Shown here: one piece after another, positions 43,709-53,772 of the stretch
Numbering within the stretch: position 1 is the stretch's first letter
Layout of the letters: every line of letters begins with the position of its first letter
Assembly: GCF_000169095.1 (NCBI RefSeq)
Contig: NZ_AAVU01000034.1
Coordinates: 1-64,000 of the forward strand
Direction of reading: 5' to 3'
From: Lyngbya sp. PCC 8106
GTDB taxonomy: Bacteria; Cyanobacteriota; Cyanobacteriia; Cyanobacteriales; Microcoleaceae
DNA length: 64,000 nucleotides
Translations under genes and position numbers: made by a program
Notes under the pieces: model-generated
Told to the model about the DNA's origin: nothing
What the model saw: the letters and a program-made list of their open reading frames with translations, nothing else
The model's database searches: none

Positions 43709-46700
43709 ATGGTTAATAGAGGAACAACAAGCCAAACTATCGCAGCCTCCTCACTTCATCTGTTTTCTCAACTTCAGGAACTAAGAAGTGCTTGGGAAGA
43801 ATGCCAACCTAAACGAGCCATGGGAGGGAAGTGGGCTTTAAGCGGATTTGATTACCAATTCCATTTAACACTGCTGAAAATTGTTCGTCGATGGAAAAAA
43901 GCATCTCAAGCAGAGCGTCAAGATGTAAATACAGCCCATGAAATTCTTGCCGAAGCTCTTTCAGATATTACTGAATCGGGAACAGTTGTGACTTTAACAC
44001 AAGTCAAACGAACTCTTTCAGGCGACACAATTAGTCAAGCAATGGAAGAATTTTGGGAAATTTTTAACCTGGCATTTGAGCATACACCTACCTTAGTAGA
44101 ACACCTAAATTTTATCATCTCAGGTAAGTCTTCAAATCACAATAACCCTGAAAAAGTTATCAGTGAATGGAACCCCAAATCAAAAAAAGATCAAGTACAC
44201 AATCTTAATTTATTCAAAAACCGTGTCAGTTATGAGCTTGTTTCTGATCCCAGAACCGAGTTAATGACAGAATTAGAGAATCTTTCACGAGATGAAGATA
44301 CAGAAACAACTATTGGACTATGGTTGGGCTATCTTCTTCAACTAGGTTCAGGCTTATCTTCTGAGCGTATAAGCACTCTTATATGGCGGGAACTCATAAA
44401 TGATAAAAGCTTGAAAGCGTTTCGAGCAACACTAGCAAGATTATTCAGCCAATCACGCTATCAACTTCGTTGCGTTCGACATACACTCGGTGGTAGTTTA
44501 TCTCTACCCAGAACCGATCAACTTGAAAAGCTACAAAAATCTGTACTCAACAAACAGATAACCCTCCTTATCGGTTCGTCGGGAGCGGGAAAATCGGCAC
44601 TTTGCAAGCAAGCGATGCAAACCAGGTTTCAAGACTATACAAGTTTGTTTTTCCATCCGTCCGATATTCTTTCGTTTACAGAAACCCCAGACTCTACATC
44701 TAGGCGAGATACAAGACGTATTGATGAACTCTTGAACGCTCAAATTCTTGAGAAACCGCTCATTATCATAGATGACTTGAGTGATGTTGATAAGCAAAGT
44801 TTTGATTGTGTCTTTAATTTGTTGCAAAATGGGTTAACAAGTCATACATCTGATGTGCGGTTTGTCCTGGTTGCCCATTTAGATGCCGAACGCCGAATTC
44901 GTGAAGAAATTGATGCTCGACTTGATGCCGAAATTTCGGTTAATGTTGTTAGACTTCCCCAATTACCTATAAACGATCTTCAGTCATGTAATGAGCTACC
45001 AGGCACAATTGCGGAGTTGATCGAGCGTGCTGATGAGTTTGGACCCGCTTTAAACCTGAAGCTTCTTGACAGGCTAATTAGTAGCGTTCAACGGGATAAT
45101 ATCGATATTTCATCCTTCAAAAATGACTTAGATCTACTCGCTTGGTTTTGGCATCATCATGTAGAGAATTGGAGGAAAGGCAGTGAAGAAAGCCGCGTCC
45201 TAATTAAAACAGCGATTTTATTAGCCAATAAATTTACTCCCGATTTATCTCTCTATGATTCTGAGATTGATCCCAAAGTCCTAAATACTCTGGTACGGCG
45301 AGATTGTCTTCGAGTTGTAGAAGAAAGAGTAGCTGTCACACACCGTTTTGTAGGAGATTGTGCAAGGTTTCGCTATCTTCTAGGGAAACGTCGTGAAGTA
45401 GAAGTTAGTGAATTTGCAGACAAGTTGAAAAATCCTCTTTGGTCGCAGCCAGTACGCTGGTTTGCTTTGGATCTTGCGATGGAATCAGAAAAAACTGAAA
45501 CATGGCAGGAATTGCTTCAAGAAGCAAAAGAAAGCAATCACCTACAACTGATTGACTTACTTCTCGACGGTGCGATCTTAAGTCGAAAAGGCAACTGTAT
45601 TTTTCAACACTGTTGCGGCGAACACCTCCCCTTTTTCATTGACCGTCTCCTCTGTCGTTTGTTAGCGATCGCAACTAAGCCAACTGATGATTACTTTGGA
45701 GTTTTCCAATCAATGTCCGCAAGCGAAAGGCTTATGTCACAGGAACGTATAACCGGAATTCCAAAAGCACATTTGTGGGAACCCGTGTGGCAATGGCTCT
45801 TATCTCAAAATCCACAAACTGTAATTGAGGAATCTTGTTTAGTTTTCAAAGCGGCTGAGGCTTGGCTAAATTGGAGTGAACACGCTCAAAAGTTTTCACT
45901 TCGATGTGAGGTTGCAGAGTTTGTCCTCAACTTGCTACAAATAATATTATTACCCGAGCCTGATCCCCCTGCTCCTGAACCCGAAGCACAAATTGATAGT
46001 TGGGAAGAACTAAGCCAGATAATCGAATTAGGACATGAAAGAACGTTATCTTTTCCCGCCTATAAAAAACAATACTATTTAGGTGATTTTTCATCCAATG
46101 CTTTCGCCTGTATAGTTTTTGCACTCCGGATTATTCCAGAACGTTCAGCCTGGTTTTTGAGAGTTCTAGCGGGGCGAGAAATTATTCCAGCAAATAGATT
46201 AGAACCGACTGAAACTGTTCTTTTTTCCAGTGGATCTCATGTAGGTGTACTTGAGCCACCACATCCAAAAGGGCCATCAGGAAAAGTAAATAAGTGCTTT
46301 CGCAAATTTATGCTCAAGCAAGAAGGTCTATATCTTAATTTTGTAGTTCGCGTTAATCCAAAAATCGGTGCTGAATTACTTCTTGCACTGACCATTTCCC
46401 AACCAACTTATCGTTATGAATTCAATAATGAATCCGATCCAATTGATTCCCTTAGAACAGAAGGAAAGTACGATATTGATGTCTGTACATTCAAGTTTAT
46501 TCCGCTCCTCTCTCTCCTCGAAATTAATGAAGTTCTTGCCATTGATGTTATTGTAACCCTTTGTAATGTTGCCACAGATTATTGGCATGAACATCGCTGG
46601 AAAAAAAATAGACTGGAAGGAAATCCCAAAACTGATACTGATGGGGTAATTTTACTGATTGGCGACCAGAGAAAACACTTCAAAGGCGGTCGTCATGCTT

Positions 46701-49030
46701 TATATTGGCATCGCAAGTATCCTTCGTCATCACATACTGTCGCTTGTTTTTTAATGACCCTAGAGGGATGGCTCTACAGTCGTCCGACTAAAGCAGAACT
46801 CGAACGTTCTATATCAATTATCTTTGAGCGTGCTGATACTGTTGCAATGCTTGGGGTACTCATTTCGCTGGCTAAATGCGATCCCAATCTTTTAAAAGAT
46901 TCCTTACTACCTCTACTTTCGTCACTACAACTTCTTGTATGGTTGGAGTTTGAAGAGATAGATAAAGGACAAGATTTTGCATTACAATTAAGCCGAATGT
47001 CGGGGAAGGAATCTCAAGATTTAGTTGAATTTCATCAGCTATATCACCGAAAAATTCCCCTTTTAGACATCATACTCCGAATGTGGTTAAAGGGAGACAT
47101 TCCTTCTAATGCAAAATCTGAAATTTTAGAAGACTGGGATAATAATCAGCTTAATTTGATTCCAGAGGTTAGTCAGGATCGTGCATTAAAAATCCGAGCT
47201 TACTTCGATCTGAAAAATTGGTTGTTAGAAGAGAATGAGTATGGAGAACAGAATTTTCGCTTCATTGGTACTCAGGCTCAAAATCCTGAAGTTGATACTC
47301 AGTCTGAATCTGCACTTTGGAATCTTCCGTATTTCAACATTATAATGATGTGCCGACAAATTCTAGATGGTGAATTGCAAAAGACACGGGAATTACATAT
47401 GGACTTTGTTACTCTGCTAACAAGTGAAGAACAGCTTACGTCTCTACGAGAACATTTTCAAGAGAAAAATTTTATAGATGTAATCTGGGCAACAATTGCT
47501 GTTATTCTAGAACCTCCAATCGATGATTTAAACGAAGAATTGGATAGCTATATTACTGACTATGCTAGTGACTTTTCCCAATTAAAAATCAGTTTAGATG
47601 ACGGCAATCGTTGTCAGGATTACCATATAGATGCCCAAGCTTTTTTGGCTCATGCTGCTCCTAAGCTTCTGCGAAGATGCTCATCTGAAACATTACTTCG
47701 AGCATCTGCTTTCCGTTGCCTTATTGGGGTTCGTAATTGTGATACATCTGCTTTTATGCGATCGTGGATAAGAGAATATGGGCTAGAGCATAAGCTCACC
47801 CAAGAACTGATTAATATTGCCCCCAGAATCGCTCGTCTCATTTCTCTGACTTCTGTAGTATCCTATACTAAGGTCATCCAAAGTTCTGCTAACCCAGATG
47901 GATCTTATCTAGTTCCGCGTCCCGAATTTATTGATGAAGAAATAAGCCAACGAAAAGATCCTGAAATTGAAGAAGCCTGGTCTAGTTTGCAAAATGAGTT
48001 TGAGGAGAAAACTTTTTCTGCAATTTCTTTAACTGATGCTTTTAAATGGACTCCAGAAATACTTGTCCAATCTCTGCAACAAAAACCTGACTGGTTACAC
48101 AATGACTTGAACTGGGATTTCTTAGCAGCAGCATTGATTCCAGTCCTACAAGTAAAACCAAAGAACGAGAGAGAACGGGATTTCATTGATTTATTACTCA
48201 AACAAGTGCTTTCTGCTTTGCTTCACGAAAGGGCAACTTTTTATATAGACAATAAAATTGCTCAAGAAGACAATGGAGATAATTCCGTAGACACAGAATT
48301 ATCCCCGTCTCAATCTCAATTAATAGATGCAATAGTGATTGGGTCAAGTTCTTCTGACTTAACCGCTCGAATTGATGTAATTCTCCAAGTTCTAAATGCT
48401 GTAAATCTAACGGATTGCATTCTTTTAGATTATTTTGTCGATGTTTTGAATAACTGCATTGATCGGAACAGTTATTCAGAGAGAATTGACCAATCATTTA
48501 GAAAATATACAGCCTTTGCAATTGGAGAATATCTTTTTGACCTTAAAAATCAAGAAAAGTCAAATCTGCGGTTTTTGGGTAGAGCCAGGGATGTATGGGA
48601 AAAATTGATCGATCTACTATGGAAGTGGTCACAAAATAATCTTGAGAAAGCCACTCAAGCAGAACAATGGCTTCTGGAGTTTTTAAAACAATTTAAAGAA
48701 GTATTATTGACCGAGCGAGAGTTGAGAATAAAATTGTATCGTGTTAGCCAATCAATGAATTACAGACAGTTCCGCCGCTTGCTATTCAAAATACTCATTG
48801 AAAAGCCGGAACTTTTACCTAATATTAGGAAGGAAGAAAGTGAACTTTTAGTTAAACTTATTGCTGAACTGTGGAATTTAGATCGTGCTTGGATAATAGA
48901 GAGACAACCTCGACTTAACGGTTTGAAAACTTTGTTGAGCCATTTACAGGAGATTGATGCAGTAGGAGCAAGAACACTAGCCAATCAGATAGCTAGTTCT
49001 TTAGCAAATTCATTCGATTTCAACCAGTAG
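43709..49030 (+). CDS. STAND-type NTPase with nuclease-like N-terminus (Avs-like candidate)
   Basis: This is a very large (1,774 aa) soluble protein. Residues about 45-105 contain GFDYQFHLTL, then AEALSDI and LTQVKRT, a pattern like the DUF4297/Cap4 nuclease fold (Asp...QxK). A P-loop (GSSGAGKSALCK) is near residue 289 and Walker B LIIIDDLSD near 350, followed by about 1,300 residues of mainly helical repeats with no membrane segment. Nuclease-STAND-long sensor is the plan of the Avs antiviral NTPases. I infer an analogous phage-sensing role; homology is not demonstrated. ATG 43709 is chosen because GAGGAAG lies eight bases upstream. It is monocistronic, with its own strong promoter. Confidence 0.7.
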   Translation: MVNRGTTSQTIAASSLHLFSQLQELRSAWEECQPKRAMGGKWALSGFDYQFHLTLLKIVRRWKKASQAERQDVNTAHEILAEALSDITESGTVVTLTQVKRTLSGDTISQAMEEFWEIFNLAFEHTPTLVEHLNFIISGKSSNHNNPEKVISEWNPKSKKDQVHNLNLFKNRVSYELVSDPRTELMTELENLSRDEDTETTIGLWLGYLLQLGSGLSSERISTLIWRELINDKSLKAFRATLARLFSQSRYQLRCVRHTLGGSLSLPRTDQLEKLQKSVLNKQITLLIGSSGAGKSALCKQAMQTRFQDYTSLFFHPSDILSFTETPDSTSRRDTRRIDELLNAQILEKPLIIIDDLSDVDKQSFDCVFNLLQNGLTSHTSDVRFVLVAHLDAERRIREEIDARLDAEISVNVVRLPQLPINDLQSCNELPGTIAELIERADEFGPALNLKLLDRLISSVQRDNIDISSFKNDLDLLAWFWHHHVENWRKGSEESRVLIKTAILLANKFTPDLSLYDSEIDPKVLNTLVRRDCLRVVEERVAVTHRFVGDCARFRYLLGKRREVEVSEFADKLKNPLWSQPVRWFALDLAMESEKTETWQELLQEAKESNHLQLIDLLLDGAILSRKGNCIFQHCCGEHLPFFIDRLLCRLLAIATKPTDDYFGVFQSMSASERLMSQERITGIPKAHLWEPVWQWLLSQNPQTVIEESCLVFKAAEAWLNWSEHAQKFSLRCEVAEFVLNLLQIILLPEPDPPAPEPEAQIDSWEELSQIIELGHERTLSFPAYKKQYYLGDFSSNAFACIVFALRIIPERSAWFLRVLAGREIIPANRLEPTETVLFSSGSHVGVLEPPHPKGPSGKVNKCFRKFMLKQEGLYLNFVVRVNPKIGAELLLALTISQPTYRYEFNNESDPIDSLRTEGKYDIDVCTFKFIPLLSLLEINEVLAIDVIVTLCNVATDYWHEHRWKKNRLEGNPKTDTDGVILLIGDQRKHFKGGRHALYWHRKYPSSSHTVACFLMTLEGWLYSRPTKAELERSISIIFERADTVAMLGVLISLAKCDPNLLKDSLLPLLSSLQLLVWLEFEEIDKGQDFALQLSRMSGKESQDLVEFHQLYHRKIPLLDIILRMWLKGDIPSNAKSEILEDWDNNQLNLIPEVSQDRALKIRAYFDLKNWLLEENEYGEQNFRFIGTQAQNPEVDTQSESALWNLPYFNIIMMCRQILDGELQKTRELHMDFVTLLTSEEQLTSLREHFQEKNFIDVIWATIAVILEPPIDDLNEELDSYITDYASDFSQLKISLDDGNRCQDYHIDAQAFLAHAAPKLLRRCSSETLLRASAFRCLIGVRNCDTSAFMRSWIREYGLEHKLTQELINIAPRIARLISLTSVVSYTKVIQSSANPDGSYLVPRPEFIDEEISQRKDPEIEEAWSSLQNEFEEKTFSAISLTDAFKWTPEILVQSLQQKPDWLHNDLNWDFLAAALIPVLQVKPKNERERDFIDLLLKQVLSALLHERATFYIDNKIAQEDNGDNSVDTELSPSQSQLIDAIVIGSSSSDLTARIDVILQVLNAVNLTDCILLDYFVDVLNNCIDRNSYSERIDQSFRKYTAFAIGEYLFDLKNQEKSNLRFLGRARDVWEKLIDLLWKWSQNNLEKATQAEQWLLEFLKQFKEVLLTERELRIKLYRVSQSMNYRQFRRLLFKILIEKPELLPNIRKEESELLVKLIAELWNLDRAWIIERQPRLNGLKTLLSHLQEIDAVGARTLANQIASSLANSFDFNQ

Positions 49031-49031
49031 T

Positions 49032-49657
49032 CTAGTCAATCGTTATGCACCGAAGTTCAACAAGTTTGTCTTGCAGTTTCGTATAACGTCGCTGACCTTC
49101 GTTGCGAACGGCAATGGATATGGCTTTCTTGCTTCCAACCACAATTGCCAATTTCTTCGCCCTGGTCAATCCGGTATAGAGTAGGTTTCGATTCAGCATT
49201 GCTATAGTGCTGCATAAACAGAGGAAGAATTACCACCGGATATTCGCTACCCTGACTTTTGTGGATGGAAATACTCCAAGCCAAAGCAATTTCATTTAAG
49301 TCGGCGTAGTCGTAGGTGACAAGGCGTTCGCCAATACCAACCACCATTTCTTGTTCGGTGGTATCAATACTTTGAATAATCCCCAAGTCCCCGTTAAAGA
49401 CTTCCCGTTTATAATCATTGGTTAATTGGATAACGCGTTCGCGGAGCGTGCCGTCAGGCGTATCGCCTTCACGAAAAATACTCGCGCCCCGAACCACCTC
49501 ATTTTTATGGGGTGAGGGAGGGTTGATCAGTTCTTGCAAGACTCTATTGAGGTTGCGGGTTCCCAACAATCCTCTCGTCATCGGACAAAGCACTTGCAAG
49601 TCCGAAGTCGGGATCAAGCCCAGACCGGGGATAAACTGTTCGACCAGTTCGCTTAAG
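49032..49657 (-). pseudogene. recD2: recD2 helicase, C-terminal fragment
   Basis: The minus strand reads LSELVEQFIPGLGLIPTSDL, VLCPMTRGLLGTRNLN, then VIQLTNDYKREVFNGDLGII and IALAWSISIHKSQGSEYP, the C-terminal helicase part of RecD2. After FMQHYS the frame breaks near 49190; the correct continuation (NLLYTGLTRAKKLAIVVGSK) is in the next frame and ends at TAG 49034-49032. A short extra segment TPDGTLRE interrupts FREGD|RVIQ, from a palindromic interspersed repeat (about 49438-49470). It is truncated on its 5' side by the IS element. Confidence 0.85.
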
Positions 49658-51137
49658 GGCAGAAAACCTTAAATAACACGGGAGGAAGTTAGCCAGTTCG
49701 TTTTAACGACTGGTTGAATAACGACACGCTACTGTTTTAACCTGCCATTATTTTCCCCTCTGATTTTCAATACTGTTTATTGGTATTATATCTACAGGAG
49801 GTGATGAGATTGTACGGATGTCAACAACACTTAATTAATAGCAACCAAGAAGTAGCAGCGATACTTGAGTATATCTGCTCAGAATCCAACAAGCTAATAA
49901 ATTGCGGAATTTATTTATGTCGCCAGATGTTTTTCAAGGCGAATCACTTCTTATCGAAGTATGACCTTGATAAAAGGTTAAAAAATAACCCGCATTTTAA
50001 AGCTTTAAGGTCAGCTTGCGCTCAACAAACTTTGCATGGCGTGGTTGAATCGTTCAACTCTTACAAGAAACTAATTAGAATGTACAAGCGAGGGGAATTA
50101 ACCAATAAGCCTAAGCTTCCAAAATACAGAAAGAAAGGGGGTCTAGCAGTTGTAAGCTATCCAAAACGATGGGTAAAGTTAACCGATGGTCATTTACAAT
50201 TTTCATTGGGTAAGCAAGTAAAAGCCTGGTTTGGGATTGATAGCTTTACGTTGCCTATGCCCACTAATTTGAGCTTTAATGCTATCAAAGAGTTTCGGTT
50301 TATTCCGCGCAACAATAGTTTTTACCTAGAGTTTGTCTACGAACAGTCAGAAGTCAAACAAGTTGAACAATCTGAACACATACTTGGGATCGATCCGGGA
50401 TTGAATAACTGGCTAACTTGCGTTAGTACGACAGGTAAATCGTTCATCATTGATGGCAAAAAGGTGAAATCCCAAAATCAATGGTATAACAAGCAGGTTG
50501 CTCAGTTAAAGACTGGGAAGGAGCAAGGTTACTGGGATGAACATCTTGCATCTATTACCGAAAAGCGCAATCGTCAGATGCGTGACAATGTTAATAAAGC
50601 CGCAAGGTTTATCATTAACTGGTGTCTCAAGAATAAGGTTTCAACCATTGTATTTGGATGGAATCAGCGCCATAAAGACAGTATCAATATGGGCAAGAAG
50701 AATAACCAGTCTTTTGTACAGATTCCCACTGCAAAACTAAAATCCACGGCTCAACTTTGTGAACAACACGGGATAGAGTTTATCGAGACTGAAGAATCTT
50801 ATACCTCAAAAGCCAGTTTCTTAGATAGTGATATTCTACCTACATTTGGTGAGAAACCCATAGGGTGGACTTCATCAGGAAAGCGAGTTCAAAGAGGTTT
50901 GTTTAGAGGTTCTAGAGGTCAATTAATTAATGCGGACTGTAATGGTGCTGCCAATATAATCCGAAAATCAAAAGTATCAACACAGCACTTAGCTAAGGTT
51001 GTTAGGGGAGTGTTGAGTCTCCCACATCGATATTTTCTAGGTAGTCTTTCTAGATCGTATCGTAAGCAGTATTGCGAAGCAGATTTTAATCTGAGTAGCA
51101 ATTCCGCTTAGAATCCAGGTTTTTTAAAGCCTGGAGA
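49658..51137 (+). mobile_element. IS200/IS605-family element with tnpB only
   Basis: The element lies between two parts of recD2. A left-end hairpin (CCAGTTCG...CGACTGG, 49693-49713) and a right-end hairpin (CCAGGTTT...AAGCCTGG, 51115-51134) are typical subterminal structures. It carries one tnpB and no tnpA, so it would depend on a transposase in trans. The boundaries are approximate, set by where RecD2 similarity stops. Confidence 0.75.
49780..51111 (+). CDS. tnpB: TnpB (IS200/IS605 OrfB), variant catalytic site
   Basis: This RuvC-fold RNA-guided nuclease-family protein of about 440 residues starts at an AGGAGGTGATG context; the ATG at 49804 after AGGAGGTG is the best start. RuvC I is GIDPGLNNW near residue 205 and RuvC III is NADCNGAANI near 385. 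At the RuvC II position, where canonical TnpB has Glu (IVVEDL), the sequence reads IVFGWN, so Glu is replaced. FIETEES follows about 40 residues later and may supply the acid. The usual CxxC zinc finger is absent. Guide RNA would be expected from the 3' end of the gene and the right-end hairpin region. Confidence 0.85.
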   Translation: MVLYLQEVMRLYGCQQHLINSNQEVAAILEYICSESNKLINCGIYLCRQMFFKANHFLSKYDLDKRLKNNPHFKALRSACAQQTLHGVVESFNSYKKLIRMYKRGELTNKPKLPKYRKKGGLAVVSYPKRWVKLTDGHLQFSLGKQVKAWFGIDSFTLPMPTNLSFNAIKEFRFIPRNNSFYLEFVYEQSEVKQVEQSEHILGIDPGLNNWLTCVSTTGKSFIIDGKKVKSQNQWYNKQVAQLKTGKEQGYWDEHLASITEKRNRQMRDNVNKAARFIINWCLKNKVSTIVFGWNQRHKDSINMGKKNNQSFVQIPTAKLKSTAQLCEQHGIEFIETEESYTSKASFLDSDILPTFGEKPIGWTSSGKRVQRGLFRGSRGQLINADCNGAANIIRKSKVSTQHLAKVVRGVLSLPHRYFLGSLSRSYRKQYCEADFNLSSNSA

Positions 51138-51618
51138 ACTCAAAATGTCCATCGGCGGTCGCTTGAGTTAAAGTATGGAGAATTCCAGCTTTGTAGCGAA
51201 ATTTTGACCAAGGGGAAATACCGACATTTCTAGCAATTGTATCGGCAGAGATAAAACCGATGCCATAAATATCCTCGGCTAATTTGTAGGGGTTATTCGT
51301 AACGGTTTCAATTGCTTCGTGACCGTAACATTTATAAATTTTGGTTGCGTAAACGGTGGAAACCCCATGACCTTGGAGAAATACCATTACTTCTTTAATC
51401 GCCTTTTGCTGTTCCCAAGCCTGACTAATCTGCTTAATTCGCTTTTTGCCGATGCCTTTAATTTCGGTTAGACGTTCGAGGTGGTTTTCAATCACATCTA
51501 AGGTTTATAATCCAAAGTGATTGACGATTCGTTTAGCTGTAACCGGGCCAACCCCTCTAATTAAACCGCTTCCCAAATATTTCTCCATTCCGGTGAGGGT
51601 GGCGGGTTTAGCTTCCGG
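51138..51618 (-). pseudogene. recD2: recD2 helicase, N-terminal HhH fragment
   Basis: The minus strand reads PEAKPATLTGMEKYLGSG, then LIRGVGPVTAKRIVNHFGL, a TAA stop, then TLDVIENHLERLTEIKGIG...KLAEDIYGIGFISADTIA, ending at ADGHFEF. This is the helix-hairpin-helix part of RecD2. The internal stop (near 51508) and truncation on both sides by IS elements show it is dead. About 300 residues including Walker A, between this part and the C-terminal fragment, are missing, so the first insertion was accompanied by a deletion. Confidence 0.85.
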
Positions 51619-51660
51619 CAAAAGAAGCCCCACGTCTTAAAGCGAAGCGTGAGCGTGGGA

Positions 51661-52101
51661 TTAATTTTGCACCACACCTTGTTCCTCACAGCCAGGAGTG
51701 TTCTGCTGGTCAATATATTTTTTAAGAGTAGAAATAGTAACACCACCACAACTCGCTATGAAATAAGAACTGTTCCACAGTACGGGTTTTTTATAGTAGG
51801 TTTTGGCTAAGTGTTCACCAAATTCTACTCTTATTTTTCGGCTCGAAACGCTTTTTAAGGAGTTAATAAGCTTACTCAAATGGATGTCTGGGTGATATTG
51901 AAACAACAGATGAACATGGTCTTTTTCCCCATCAAAGCTGACAAGCTTACATTCTTGCTGTTCAAGCAGACTCTCAAAAACATCATGTAAACGTTCAATT
52001 ATCTTGCCAGTAAAGACTTTGCGCCGATATTTCGTTGTCAAGACAAGATGAGCCTTAAGGTCAGAGACAGACCGACCTTTTGAGAAAAAATCATTCTTCA
52101 T
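51661..52101 (-). CDS. tnpA: TnpA, IS200-type Y1 transposase
   Basis: The 146-residue HUH single-strand transposase contains the HUH motif DHVHLLFQ near residue 61 and the nucleophile Tyr in LKKYIDQQ near 128. The length is normal and the frame intact, so it may be active and could also mobilise the nearby tnpB-only element. Its start is about 50 bp from the start of the divergent tnpB. Confidence 0.92.
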   Translation of the reverse strand: MKNDFFSKGRSVSDLKAHLVLTTKYRRKVFTGKIIERLHDVFESLLEQQECKLVSFDGEKDHVHLLFQYHPDIHLSKLINSLKSVSSRKIRVEFGEHLAKTYYKKPVLWNSSYFIASCGGVTISTLKKYIDQQNTPGCEEQGVVQN

Positions 52102-52153
52102 GAGCTACCTGCTATTGCCTGCTATAATCAGTGTAGCTTAAAACCTGACACTG

Positions 52154-53545
52154 ATGAAGTACACCTACCAATATCGACTATATCCAGAAACCGAACAAAC
52201 CAATACGCTAAATGATTGGTTAAGAGTCTGTCGATACTGGTACAACCGGATGTTGGGTGAGCGTTTTAACTGGTGGGAACAAAACAAATGTGCTGTTAAT
52301 GCCTGTCCGTTGATTTGTCATTTACCCGAACTTAAAGACCAACCTAATTTCTACAATCAAAAGAAACAACTTCCTGTTATCAAAGAAGACTTGGTTAAGG
52401 TTGGTTGGTCAGGAAAATTACTGGATTTTACGGGGGTTTATTCAACTGTTTTGCAAGATGTTTGTGCAAGAGTTAAAAATGCTTTTAACAGATTTCTAGT
52501 AGGCAACAAAAACGGCAAAAGAAGTGGGAAACCTCGATTCAAAAATGCTGCTAGATATCGGACATTAAGTTTCCCTAATGCTGACAATTCTTGGTTGAAG
52601 TTCTGTACTGTTAACGGCAAATGGTTGTTTGTTAACGTTCCAAAAATTGGCTTAATTAGATTGAGAACACATAGACCATTGCCGAACGGTACAAATTTAA
52701 AGCAGTTATCAATTACCAAGAAGGCTGATGGTTGGTATTGCAACCTAAGTCTAGAAGATAAGTCTGTGCCCGAATTTATCCCAGATAGTATTACTTCTAC
52801 CTGGGATAATTCAATAGGGCTGGATGCCGTTCTAGATAGAGACTTTTATTTGGCGACATCCGAAGGTGAGAAACTTCCATCACTCAAGCCACTTCGTCGA
52901 AATCAAGACAGATTAACCAAAACTTCTCAACGGAAGAACAAGCGGAAAAAAGGAAGTAAAGCCAGACGTAAACTAGCAAAAAGAGAAGCCCGTATTCATC
53001 AACAAATAGCTCGAAGTCGTAAAGACTTTCAGTATAAAACTGCTCATAAACTTGTGAATACAGGCAAAAAAGTCTTTTTCCACGAGGAACTGAATCTCAG
53101 AGGCTTGACTCGCCGTAACGCTCCTCTATCAGATGGGGATGGCGGGTTTTTACCGAATGGTCAATCATCGAAGTCGGGACTTAATAAGTCTTGGCTAGAT
53201 GCTGCTTTTGGTCAGTTCTTTAAATTACTGGGACAGGTAGCCGCAAAAGCTAACGCCAGTGTTATTGAAGTCAAACCAAATTACACATCTCAAATCCTTT
53301 CTTATCGAGATGATTTTGTGTTTACTGACCGGAATATGCGATTTGATTTTGATGAGGGATTAAAGCTTTATATTGATAGAGACGTAAATGCTTCAATCAA
53401 TATAAAGCGAGTTGGGCTGGATGTGTTCCCGACTATAAAACGCCGTAAAGGGAATCCTGTGGTAGTTTCATCTACCACTAATAGTACCTCGAAGGAAGTT
53501 TTGAACGCTCTATTTGAGCATCAGAAGCCCACACTGAAAGCATAG
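52154..53545 (+). CDS. tnpB: TnpB (OrfB) of the second IS200/IS605 element
   Basis: This is a 463-residue TnpB. The N-terminal helical domain is followed by RuvC I (GLDAVLDRDFYL near 225), a basic bridge-like helix (KNKRKKGSKARRKLAKREAR), RuvC II with the canonical Glu (FFHEELNLRGL near 315) and RuvC III DRDVNASINI near 415. The D-E-D set is therefore complete, unlike the other TnpB in this window. The four-Cys zinc finger between RuvC II and III is missing (TSQILSYRDDF in place of TSQxCSxCG). The start follows a divergent tnpA. Confidence 0.9.
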   Translation: MKYTYQYRLYPETEQTNTLNDWLRVCRYWYNRMLGERFNWWEQNKCAVNACPLICHLPELKDQPNFYNQKKQLPVIKEDLVKVGWSGKLLDFTGVYSTVLQDVCARVKNAFNRFLVGNKNGKRSGKPRFKNAARYRTLSFPNADNSWLKFCTVNGKWLFVNVPKIGLIRLRTHRPLPNGTNLKQLSITKKADGWYCNLSLEDKSVPEFIPDSITSTWDNSIGLDAVLDRDFYLATSEGEKLPSLKPLRRNQDRLTKTSQRKNKRKKGSKARRKLAKREARIHQQIARSRKDFQYKTAHKLVNTGKKVFFHEELNLRGLTRRNAPLSDGDGGFLPNGQSSKSGLNKSWLDAAFGQFFKLLGQVAAKANASVIEVKPNYTSQILSYRDDFVFTDRNMRFDFDEGLKLYIDRDVNASINIKRVGLDVFPTIKRRKGNPVVVSSTTNSTSKEVLNALFEHQKPTLKA

Positions 53546-53772
53546 CGTCAGTGTGTGGTACATCACCATAAACTCTCAATAATTTTGGGAATTTTATCGG
53601 CTGACTGCGAGTTTTATTTCTCCGTTCAAGCCCTTCTTCTTTTGAGGAGGGGAGAGGAATAATTTAAGAGATTGCCGGGGTGAATTACCGCCCCTAATTT
53701 TCTCAAAACTTCAACAGTTTTCGCGCCTCTTGCGCTACAGTAGATTAAAACGTCAACTCCCACGATTTTTTT

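Larger units (their letters stand above)
51618..53562. mobile_element. IS200/IS605-family element with divergent tnpA and tnpB
   Basis: The element has a left-end hairpin (CCCACG...CGTGGG, 51629-51659), tnpA on the minus strand, tnpB on the plus strand and a right-end hairpin (CCCACACTGA...TCAGTGTGTGG, 53530-53560) that overlaps the tnpB stop. The AGAAGCCC motif occurs just before both hairpins. It removed the 5' end of recD2: nothing similar to RecD2 is seen to the right of it. Confidence 0.85.

Noticed and set aside
51561..51749. 62-codon minus-strand frame across the IS left end
   Set aside because: It reads through the IS hairpin and recD2 remnant, so it is a junction artefact.
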